Assembly (NCBI GenBank): GCA_046160485.1
Contig: JBJXGV010000036.1
Coordinates: 62,001 to 126,000 of the forward strand
DNA: 64,000 nt
Direction of reading: 5' to 3'
Origin: JBJXGV01 sp046160485
Lineage (GTDB): Bacteria > Orphanbacterota > Orphanbacteria > JBJXGV01
The notes under the pieces were generated by a model. It made no database searches, was not told the origin of the DNA, and saw nothing but the letters and a program-made list of their open reading frames with translations. The position numbers and the translations under genes are program-made. Of the stretch, positions 1-7,701 are shown piece after piece (the stretch's first letter is position 1; every line of letters begins with the position of its first letter).

Positions 1-1094
1 TCGCGTACGCGCCCCACGCGTTCGCGGGCTATCGGGTGATCCAAGAGTATTTCGCGTTCCCTCAGAAGTTCTTCTTCGTCGAGTTCTCGGGGCTCGGTAT
101 CGTTTCGCAACTCGGCAGTGACGACACGTTCGAGATCGTCGTGTCGCTTTCGCACGTTCCCGCGACGGAGACGCGTGTCTCGCGCGAGAATTTTCTTCTC
201 GGATGCGTCACCGCCGTGAACCTTTTCAAGCACGACGCCGACCCGATCAACGTCGAGCACGACAAGACCGAGTACCTCGTCCGCGCGTCGGGAAAGGACT
301 CATCGCACTACGAGATCTACTCCGTCGATACGGTCGTCGGGCACGTGCAAGGCAGCGGCGCCGAGCAGCGTTACCCGGCGTTCTTCTCGTTCGGGCATGG
401 CGGGGCAGTCGCGAAGGCAGGCGGCGACGCGCATTACCATCACGTCCGCTTGAAGCCGTCGCTTCTCTACGAGGGCGCCGAGACCTACATCTCGTTTCTC
501 TCCGTTGCCGGTGAAACGTCGCTGCCGCCCGCGGAAACGATCACGCTCGAGCTGACCTGCACGAACCGCGGTTTGCCGCGCACCTTGCGCGTGGGAGACA
601 TCGCGTCGCCGACGCGCAGCTCGCCCGAGTTCGCGCGCTTCCGGAACATCACGAAGCCGACCGCGCCGATCTCGCCCCCGATGGACGGCGATCTCTTCTG
701 GCGCCTCATCTCGAACCTCTCGCTCAACTACCTCTCGCTGACGAATCCCGAGGCGTTGCGGGGCGTCCTTTCGCTCTACAATTTCTCGCGCTTCTCCGAC
801 CGGCAGGCGGCGCGCGAAAACGAAATGCGCATCGCCGCGATCCAGTCGATCACGGCGCGCCACGAAGAGTCCCTCCATCACGGCGCGGCGCTTCGCGGTG
901 TTGCGCTGACGATCGAACTCGACGAGCAAGGCTTCAGCGGCGACGGCGATCTGGTTCTCTTCGGATCGGTTCTCGACGAGTTCCTCGCGCTCTACGCGAC
1001 CCTCAACAGCACGAGCCGGCTCACGATCAAGGGGAGCCGCGCCGGGGAGGTATACCAGTGGCCGACGCGCATAGGCCGCCAACACCTCCTCTGA
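1..1094 (+). CDS. tssF: Type VI secretion baseplate subunit TssF (5'-truncated)
   Basis: TssF (VasA/ImpG) forms the baseplate wedge of the type VI secretion system with TssG and TssE, in the cytoplasm under the membrane complex. The frame is already open at base 3, so the N-terminal part lies outside the window; the GTG at 36 is internal. The stretch YFAFPQKFFFVEFSGL near the left edge is the typical TssF signature. The C-terminal part (FSGDGDLVLFGSVLDEFLALY, then a TRLTIKGS-like strand) also fits the family. It overlaps the downstream tssG by 37 bases, so the two are probably translationally coupled. The family call rests on these motifs and on gene order. Confidence 0.9.
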   Translation, partial: AYAPHAFAGYRVIQEYFAFPQKFFFVEFSGLGIVSQLGSDDTFEIVVSLSHVPATETRVSRENFLLGCVTAVNLFKHDADPINVEHDKTEYLVRASGKDSSHYEIYSVDTVVGHVQGSGAEQRYPAFFSFGHGGAVAKAGGDAHYHHVRLKPSLLYEGAETYISFLSVAGETSLPPAETITLELTCTNRGLPRTLRVGDIASPTRSSPEFARFRNITKPTAPISPPMDGDLFWRLISNLSLNYLSLTNPEALRGVLSLYNFSRFSDRQAARENEMRIAAIQSITARHEESLHHGAALRGVALTIELDEQGFSGDGDLVLFGSVLDEFLALYATLNSTSRLTIKGSRAGEVYQWPTRIGRQHLL

Positions 1095-2092
1095 TTCTCG
1101 CGCTGCTCTCCGAGGCGCATCGCTTCTCGTTCTTTCAAGCGGTGAATCTCATCGAGCGGCAGAGGCCCGAGGCCGCGCGCATCGGCGGCACCGGCCCGGC
1201 CTCGCGCGAAGTGATCCGATTCCGTCCCGACGTTGCGATGTCATTCGCGCCGTCATCGATCGCCGCGATCGAGTTGACCCCGCGTCCCGGCGGCGAGACG
1301 GAGAGCGACGAGGTGTTCCGCATCACGTCGAGTTTTCTCGGGCTCTACGGCGCGCAATCGCCGCTGCCGAACCACTGGAGCGAGGAGATCCTGCGCGAGC
1401 AGTCGGACGACACGACCGTGCGCGATTTTCTCGATCTATTTCATCATCGCGCGTACGCGTTTTTCTACCGCGCGTGGAGCAAGTACCGTTTCCATGTGCA
1501 GCACCGCGCCGACGGCGACGACGCGTCGACTCAGCGATTCCTATCGCTCATCGGCTTCCACTCGCGGGAAATTCGCGCGGGAACGCGGTTGCCCGCCGTG
1601 CGGCTTCTCAAGTACGCTGGCCTCCTTCTCCAGAGAACGCGTCCCGCTGATTCACTCGAGCGCCTTCTCTCGGATTGGTTCGCGGGGATTCCGGTTTGCG
1701 TCGTGCCTTGCTCACCGCACTGGGTGCCGCTACGCTCGACGGGCTGGAATCGCCTCGGCATCGGACCTTCGACGCTCGGGGTGGATATGACTCTTGGGAA
1801 TCGAATCTACGATCGCAACACGACGTACAAGATCGTCGTCGGGCCCGTCGAATACGCCACGTATTTGCGATTCCTCCCCGAAGGCGAGGATCACGTGACG
1901 CTCGTCGAACTCGCGGACCTCTTCACGGGGAGAACTCTGCGCGCGACGTTCGAGGTGCGGCTTCTCGGGGCGCATCGCACGACGCCTGGGCTCGACCCCG
2001 AGAACGGGCCGCGCCTTGGCTGGACGTCGTGGCTTTCATCCGAATCACCCGCCGACACGGTCGTGTCGTTTTCGCTTAGGGAGGCCGCATGA
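1058..2092 (+). CDS. tssG: Type VI secretion baseplate subunit TssG
   Basis: TssG (VasB/ImpH) is the second wedge protein of the type VI baseplate. The 344-residue length is normal for the family. The N-terminal motif FSFFQAVNLIERQRP matches the conserved TssG start, and the later segments GLYGAQSPLPNHWSEEIL and FLDLFHHRAYAFFYRAWSKY are family hallmarks. I chose the GTG at 1058, which lies inside the end of tssF and has a GGGGAGGT ribosome-binding site six bases upstream. The stop overlaps the tssH start as ATGA, indicating one operon in the order tssF-tssG-tssH. Confidence 0.93.
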   Translation: MADAHRPPTPPLILALLSEAHRFSFFQAVNLIERQRPEAARIGGTGPASREVIRFRPDVAMSFAPSSIAAIELTPRPGGETESDEVFRITSSFLGLYGAQSPLPNHWSEEILREQSDDTTVRDFLDLFHHRAYAFFYRAWSKYRFHVQHRADGDDASTQRFLSLIGFHSREIRAGTRLPAVRLLKYAGLLLQRTRPADSLERLLSDWFAGIPVCVVPCSPHWVPLRSTGWNRLGIGPSTLGVDMTLGNRIYDRNTTYKIVVGPVEYATYLRFLPEGEDHVTLVELADLFTGRTLRATFEVRLLGAHRTTPGLDPENGPRLGWTSWLSSESPADTVVSFSLREAA

Positions 2093-4902
2093 TATCCGTT
2101 GAAATCAAACTGCTCCTCGAGAGGCTCAACACGCACTGCAAACGGTCGTTCGAAGCCGCCGCGGGGCTCTGCGTCGAGCGGCAGCACTACGAGGTCACGA
2201 TCGAACACGTCTTGCTCAAGATGCTCGACGAGCCCGGATGCGACGTGCACGACATCCTGCGTCACTACGGAATCGACGCGTCGCGCGTTCAGAAGAAGCT
2301 CGTGCATCACCTCGAGGCGCTCCGTTCGGGCAACGCGGGGCGGCCGACGTTTTCGGCGCTGCTCTTGGAGTGGGCGCAAGAAGGCTGGCTTCTCGCGTCG
2401 GTCGAGATGAACGCGCCGCGCGTGCGGTCGGCGGCGCTGTTGCGCGCGATCATCAACCGCCCCGATCGATTCACGACCGGCGACTGGGCGGAGATTCTCG
2501 AGCCGATTTCGAAGGAAGACGTGCGGAAGAACGCGGTTTCGATTTGCACGGGATCCGTCGAGGACGAATCGCCTGCGAGTGCGCCGGGCGGTGCGGGCGG
2601 CCCCGCGGCGGCCGCGGGCGCAGCGGGCAAGCCGGGCGGCGATAGCGCGCTCGCGCGGTTCTGCACGAACTTCACGCAGAAGGCGCGCGAAGGCGGGCTC
2701 GATCCTGTCTTCGGACGCGACCGCGAAATTCGTCAGATGGTCGATATCCTCGCGCGGCGCCGGAAGAACAATCCGATCGTCGTCGGCGAGGCGGGCGTCG
2801 GAAAGACGGCGGTCGTCGAAGGCCTCGCAATCATGATCGTCAGCGGCGACGTTCCCGACGTTCTGCACAACGTCGAGCTGCTCGGCCTCGATCTCGGACT
2901 CTTGCAGGCGGGCGCGAGCGTGAAGGGCGAGTTCGAGAATCGGCTCAAAGGCGTCATCGAAGAGACGAAGTCGTCGCCGAAGCCGATCATTCTCTTCATC
3001 GACGAGGCGCACACGCTCATCGGCGCGGGAGGCGCGGCGGGCGGCGGCGACGCGGCGAACTTGCTCAAGCCGGCGCTCGCGCGCGGCGAGTTGCGCACGA
3101 TCGCGGCGACGACGTGGAGCGAGTACAAGAAATACTTCGAGAAGGACCCGGCGCTCGCGCGGCGATTCCAACCGGTGAAGCTCGATGAGCCGAGCGAGGA
3201 GACGGCGGTCGTGATCTTGCGCGGGCTGCGCGACATGTACGAGAAGTCGCACGGCGTGCGCATCCTCGACAGCGCGGTCGTCGCGGCGGCGCGGCTTTCG
3301 ACGCGCTACATCTCGGGGCGGCAGTTGCCCGACAAGGCGGTTGATCTGCTCGACACCGCGTCGGCGCGCGTGAAGATCGGGCTCTCGTCGAAACCGGGAG
3401 CGATCGAGGATCTCGAGCGGACGATTCAAATGCTCGAGCGCGAGTCGCGTGCGCGTGCGCGGGACAGCCAAGCGGGAGTACCCGGCGACGCGAAGGCGGA
3501 TGCCGAGGTGGCGCAGAAGATCGCCGACACGAAGGAAGAGCTCGTCGTGCGCGACGCGGCGTGGCGCGTGGAGCGTGACGCGGCGCGCAAGGTCGTCGAG
3601 CTGCGAGACAGAATCGAAGGGAAGCCTGCGGCGAAGGCGGCCGCGCAGCCCGCGAAGAGCGACGCGAAGAGCGACGCGAAGGGTGGCGCGGATGGTGGCG
3701 CGAAGGACGACGCGAAGAGTGACGCGAAGGCCGAGGCGAAGGCCGGAGCCGGCGCGGCGAAAGCGGCCGCCGTCGAGGAACCGAAGCCGCTCACCGAAGC
3801 GGAGCGCGCGGCGCTCACCGTCGAGCTTGAGACCGCGTCCGCCGCGCTGCGCGCCGCGCAGGGAAAGACCCCGCTCATCCACGTCGAAGTGAATCCGGAG
3901 GTCGTCTCGCAAGTCGTCGCGGACTGGACGGGCATCCCCGTCGGGAACATGGTGCGCGACGAAGCAGCGTCGATCCTCGCGTTCGACGACAAGCTCAAGA
4001 AGCGCATCAAAGGCCAGGATCACGCGGTCGACGCGATCGCGCAGGGATTGCGCGCGTCGAAGGCCGGCATGGGGAATCCGCGCGCGCCGATGGGAGTGTT
4101 CCTCTTCGTCGGTCCCTCCGGCGTCGGCAAAACGGAGACGGCGCTCGGCGTCGCGGATCTGCTCTTCGGCGGCGAGCGCTTCATGACCATCATCAACATG
4201 TCGGAGTTTCAGGAGAAGCACACCGTGTCGCGGCTCATCGGCTCGCCGCCGGGTTACGTCGGCTACGGCGAGGGAGGCGTGCTCACCGAGGCGGTGCGCC
4301 AGCGTCCCTACTCCGTCGTGCTTCTCGACGAATGCGAGAAGGCCGACCCCGAGGTGATGAACCTCTTCTACCAGGTCTTCGACAAGGGAATGCTCTCTGA
4401 CGGCGAAGGGCGGCTCATCGACTTCAAGAACACGGTGATCTTCATGACGTCGAATCTTGCGAGCGACACGATCATGCAGATGGGATCGGGGCCGGTGCGG
4501 CCGGAGCCGGACGAACTCGTCTCCGCGATTCGACCGACGCTCAATAAGCATTTCAAGCCGGCGCTCGTCGCGCGCATGACGCTCGTGCCGTTCTATCCGA
4601 TCTCGGGCGACGCGATGAAGGAGATCGTGAGCCTCAAGGTGAACCAAGTCGGCAGCCGTCTCATGGCGAGCCACCGCATGGGATTCGATCTCGACCCCGC
4701 GGTGATCGACCTGATTTCGGCGCGCTGCACCGAGGTCGAAACGGGCGCGCGCAACATCGATCACATTCTCAGCGGCACGCTCTTGCCGATGATCTCGACG
4801 CAACTCTTGCAGCGCATGAGCGAGGGACCGCTTCCCGACAAACTCGGCGTGACGATCGACGGATCCGGCGGATTCCGGATCACGTTCCCGGAGGGAAGCT
4901 GA
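2089..4902 (+). CDS. tssH: Type VI secretion AAA+ ATPase TssH (ClpV)
   Basis: ClpV is the cytoplasmic AAA+ unfoldase that recycles the contracted TssB/TssC sheath. The order is an N-terminal sheath-binding domain (about residues 1-155), an Ala/Gly/Pro linker, and ATPase ring 1 with Walker A GEAGVGKT near 233 and Walker B ILFIDEAH near 301. A middle region follows, then ATPase ring 2 with Walker A GPSGVGKT near 675 and Walker B VVLLDECEKAD near 743. The 937-residue length is slightly above the usual ClpV. Part of the excess is a lysine/alanine/aspartate low-complexity insert at about 514-565, between the rings. It starts within ATGA at the tssG stop. Confidence 0.96.
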   Translation: MISVEIKLLLERLNTHCKRSFEAAAGLCVERQHYEVTIEHVLLKMLDEPGCDVHDILRHYGIDASRVQKKLVHHLEALRSGNAGRPTFSALLLEWAQEGWLLASVEMNAPRVRSAALLRAIINRPDRFTTGDWAEILEPISKEDVRKNAVSICTGSVEDESPASAPGGAGGPAAAAGAAGKPGGDSALARFCTNFTQKAREGGLDPVFGRDREIRQMVDILARRRKNNPIVVGEAGVGKTAVVEGLAIMIVSGDVPDVLHNVELLGLDLGLLQAGASVKGEFENRLKGVIEETKSSPKPIILFIDEAHTLIGAGGAAGGGDAANLLKPALARGELRTIAATTWSEYKKYFEKDPALARRFQPVKLDEPSEETAVVILRGLRDMYEKSHGVRILDSAVVAAARLSTRYISGRQLPDKAVDLLDTASARVKIGLSSKPGAIEDLERTIQMLERESRARARDSQAGVPGDAKADAEVAQKIADTKEELVVRDAAWRVERDAARKVVELRDRIEGKPAAKAAAQPAKSDAKSDAKGGADGGAKDDAKSDAKAEAKAGAGAAKAAAVEEPKPLTEAERAALTVELETASAALRAAQGKTPLIHVEVNPEVVSQVVADWTGIPVGNMVRDEAASILAFDDKLKKRIKGQDHAVDAIAQGLRASKAGMGNPRAPMGVFLFVGPSGVGKTETALGVADLLFGGERFMTIINMSEFQEKHTVSRLIGSPPGYVGYGEGGVLTEAVRQRPYSVVLLDECEKADPEVMNLFYQVFDKGMLSDGEGRLIDFKNTVIFMTSNLASDTIMQMGSGPVRPEPDELVSAIRPTLNKHFKPALVARMTLVPFYPISGDAMKEIVSLKVNQVGSRLMASHRMGFDLDPAVIDLISARCTEVETGARNIDHILSGTLLPMISTQLLQRMSEGPLPDKLGVTIDGSGGFRITFPEGS

Positions 4903-4903
4903 G

Positions 4904-6460
4904 ATGGCCGCCCAGGCGGTTTCCCTGCGCTTTACGTCGTCCGCCAGCGGATTCTCGTCTCTCGAGGATGCGAGCCCCGCGGTGGAGATATTCGAGGTCA
5001 GGGATGTCATCGGCCGCGAGGAGATGTCGCAACTCTATGAATTCGACATTCAGCTCTATTCCGACGACCCGCGTATCGATGGCACCAAGCTCATCGGCAA
5101 GCGCGCGGCTCTCGAGATCGAGCACGACGGCGACATCGCGTCCTACCACGGCATCGTCGCCGCGTTCGAGTCGGATCTCAACAAGTATCGCGTTACGCTC
5201 GTCCCGGCGCTCTGGCTCGCGGGACTGACTCGCCAGTGTCAGGTTTTTCTCGAGAAGGACGTAAAGACGATCGTCACCGACGTCCTCACCGAAAACGGCC
5301 TGAAGGCGGACGACGATTTTTCGATCGTGCTCAACGGAGCTCATCCCGTACACGAATACATCGTCCAGTACGAGGAGACTGACCTCAATTTCGTGCAGCG
5401 GATCATGGAACACGAAGGCGTCTACTTCTGGTTTAAGCAGAGCGAGGGGAAAGAGAAACTCTTCATCCGCGACGCGAAGGAAGCACACGTCCCATTTCAA
5501 GCAGAGGACGAGTTGCGGGTACACTTCTCCGGGCTGGATGCCGCGAGCGAGTTCATCTCGAGCCTCAGCGTTCGGAATCAGGTTCTTCCCGCGAAGGTGA
5601 TTCTGAAGGACTACAACTATCGGAAACCGAGCCTTCCTCTCTCCGCTGAGGCGGACGCCATGAAGGCTGGCGCCGGCTTCACGATGGAGTACGGCAACCA
5701 CTTCAAGACGCCGGAGGAGGGGAAAGAAGTTGCGAAGCTGCGTGCGCAGGCCATTCTCTGCCGCGAGCAAACCTTCGAAGGCGTTGGCGGACTTCGCCAC
5801 TTCCATCCGGGCTTCCGATTCAAGATCCATCCGGATTCCACGACGCCCTGGGGCCCTCCATTCGACGCTCGGGAGTTCTTGCTCGTGCGGGTGACCCACA
5901 CCGCGAAGCGCGAATGGGGACTTGAGGCGCGCAGCGACGGGGAGCGCGAGACCACATATAGAAACACATTCAACGCGATCGACTGGAGCATCCAGTACCG
6001 CCCTGAACGCAAGACGCCCAAGCCGCGAATTTACGGCGTGATGCATGCGCACATCGATGCCGCCGCGTCCGGTGAGTACGCCGAGATCGACGATCAGGGC
6101 CGCTACAAAGTGAAACTGCCGTTCGATCTGAGCGATGCCTCGAAAGGGAAGGCATCGAAGTTCGTTCGGATGGCGCAGTCGTACGCGGGCGCAAACTACG
6201 GCATGCATTTCCCGCTGCACAAGGGCATCGAGATCCTACTCTCGCACGTCGACGGCGATCCGGACCGGCCGATCATCGTCGGCGCGGTTCCGAATCCTGA
6301 AACGTCGTCGCCTGTCACCGGTAACAACCAAACGCAAAGCGCGATTCATACGGCGGGTGGGAACAAGCTGACGATCGAGGATACCGCGGGGGGGCAGCGA
6401 ATCATGATGGAGTCGCCGACCTCCGGCACCATCATCTCGATGGGCGCGCCGTTCGATTGA
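4904..6460 (+). CDS. tssI: Type VI secretion spike protein VgrG/TssI
   Basis: VgrG trimers form the puncturing spike at the tip of the Hcp tube. The first roughly 370 residues have the gp27-like fold (for example DIQLYSDDPRIDGTKLIGK and the conserved VQYEETDLNFVQRIMEHEGV). An OB-fold gp5 domain follows with the usual signature (RMAQSYAGANYGMHFPLHKGIEI, then HVDGDPDRPIIVGAVPN). The protein stops 518 residues in, just as the beta-helical needle begins (NKLTIEDTAGGQ). It has no C-terminal toxin extension. It starts one base after the tssH stop, so it belongs to the same operon. The next gene may supply the missing needle. Confidence 0.95.
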   Translation: MAAQAVSLRFTSSASGFSSLEDASPAVEIFEVRDVIGREEMSQLYEFDIQLYSDDPRIDGTKLIGKRAALEIEHDGDIASYHGIVAAFESDLNKYRVTLVPALWLAGLTRQCQVFLEKDVKTIVTDVLTENGLKADDDFSIVLNGAHPVHEYIVQYEETDLNFVQRIMEHEGVYFWFKQSEGKEKLFIRDAKEAHVPFQAEDELRVHFSGLDAASEFISSLSVRNQVLPAKVILKDYNYRKPSLPLSAEADAMKAGAGFTMEYGNHFKTPEEGKEVAKLRAQAILCREQTFEGVGGLRHFHPGFRFKIHPDSTTPWGPPFDAREFLLVRVTHTAKREWGLEARSDGERETTYRNTFNAIDWSIQYRPERKTPKPRIYGVMHAHIDAAASGEYAEIDDQGRYKVKLPFDLSDASKGKASKFVRMAQSYAGANYGMHFPLHKGIEILLSHVDGDPDRPIIVGAVPNPETSSPVTGNNQTQSAIHTAGGNKLTIEDTAGGQRIMMESPTSGTIISMGAPFD

Positions 6461-6552
6461 CGCCATCGCGGCGCATGCGCTCGTGCCATTGTTCGTTCCG
6501 CGAGATCGTCAGACCTGATCTCCTCAAGTAGTCCGACAAGGGAGAACCGATA

Positions 6553-7692
6553 ATGGCCACATTGGAAGAACTCGATGTCGAAGTGAAGTCGCTTCGCACG
6601 CAATTGCGTGCGCTGAAGAAGCGCGTCGACGCGCTCGAAAGCGCGAGCCGCACTCCGGCGCCGGCCACGACCACGCCGCCGCCGCCCGCCACGACCGGCT
6701 CGGTGAAGGATGGCGAGCCCGGCGGTGGGGCAACTCCGGCCATGCGACCGGCGGATCCCGGGTCTTCGCCGCTCGTGCCACTCCCCGGCGTCGAGGTCCC
6801 CAACGTTCCGAACCTCAACGCCGGACGGCCGACTCCCGTTGTCCCGTCGGGTTCCACGGTTGAGATTCCGCAGTTGCCGGACCCGCCGCCAAACGGAAAG
6901 CCTCCGGGTTATCCGGCGCTTGGAGACGCCGGCAAGCATCCCGGCATCAAGAACATCACTGCGGGCAGTGAATACAAGTGGATCGGCGGCGACGAGGCGA
7001 AGGTCGTTGTCGGCGACTCGCGCTCGATAGTCGGCGGCGAACAGGTCACGCACGTTAGCGGAACGCGCACCACGCAGATCGGCGGAATGGTCACGACGCA
7101 CAATCACTCCGGTTCGACGACCGAGACTTGGGGCCCGGTAACGACGACCATCCACGGCGGACCGCAGACGACGACGCTCGAAGGCGATCAGTTCGTCACG
7201 ATTACCGGCGAGCGCCATGTCACGTCGAACGGAGCGCGGTCCGAGTACAACATGGCGAAGCGGTTCGAGGAGTGGCATTCGCTGAAGGTCGAGAACGGTT
7301 ATGGAATCAAGGAAGAGCTTCTGTTCGGTACCAAGAACGAACAGATCATCGGTCCAAAAACGGAAGAAGTCCTCTCGCTGAAGCTGAGCCTCTTGCAAGG
7401 CGCCAAGATCGACAATGTCATCGGCGCGAGCGTCACCATTGGTAAGGCGCAAGGCTTCACCGTGTTTCCGAACTTCGGGCAGAAGATCGCGGGGGCGGCA
7501 AAATGGGTCGGCGCAAAGATGAACTACAAGGCGCCGAGCTTCAAGGTTGAGTCTGACAAGATCACCCTGAAGGCGCCGATCATTATCCTCGAAGGAACGG
7601 TCAGGATCACGGAGGATTTGTTCGTTGAAAAAGACGTCGTGACAAAGGGAAACGTCCTCGCTGCCGGCAATGTCTGGGACGCGAGCAAGTAG
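6553..7692 (+). CDS. Separate spike-needle-like protein with N-terminal coiled coil
   Basis: I do not recognise a named family for the whole protein. Residues 1-35 form a strong predicted coiled coil (LEELDVEVKSLRTQLRALKK). A Pro/Thr-rich linker runs to about residue 130, followed by roughly 200 residues of short Gly/Thr/Val-rich strands (for example VTHVSGTRTTQIGGMVTTHN) resembling the gp5/VgrG beta-helical needle. It lies between a VgrG whose needle is truncated and the cargo genes, so a role as detached needle or adaptor is likely but inferred. ATG at 6553 has GGAGAA seven bases upstream. The 92-base gap before it could hold a promoter. Confidence 0.6.
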   Translation: MATLEELDVEVKSLRTQLRALKKRVDALESASRTPAPATTTPPPPATTGSVKDGEPGGGATPAMRPADPGSSPLVPLPGVEVPNVPNLNAGRPTPVVPSGSTVEIPQLPDPPPNGKPPGYPALGDAGKHPGIKNITAGSEYKWIGGDEAKVVVGDSRSIVGGEQVTHVSGTRTTQIGGMVTTHNHSGSTTETWGPVTTTIHGGPQTTTLEGDQFVTITGERHVTSNGARSEYNMAKRFEEWHSLKVENGYGIKEELLFGTKNEQIIGPKTEEVLSLKLSLLQGAKIDNVIGASVTIGKAQGFTVFPNFGQKIAGAAKWVGAKMNYKAPSFKVESDKITLKAPIIILEGTVRITEDLFVEKDVVTKGNVLAAGNVWDASK

Positions 7693-7701
7693 GGAGACGC
7701 C

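Noticed and set aside
1891..5010. A 1,039-codon open frame on the minus strand opposite tssG, tssH and the vgrG start.
   Set aside because: Highly Arg/Asp/Val/His-rich translation without domains, opposite strongly conserved type VI genes; GC-rich third positions keep the opposite frame open.
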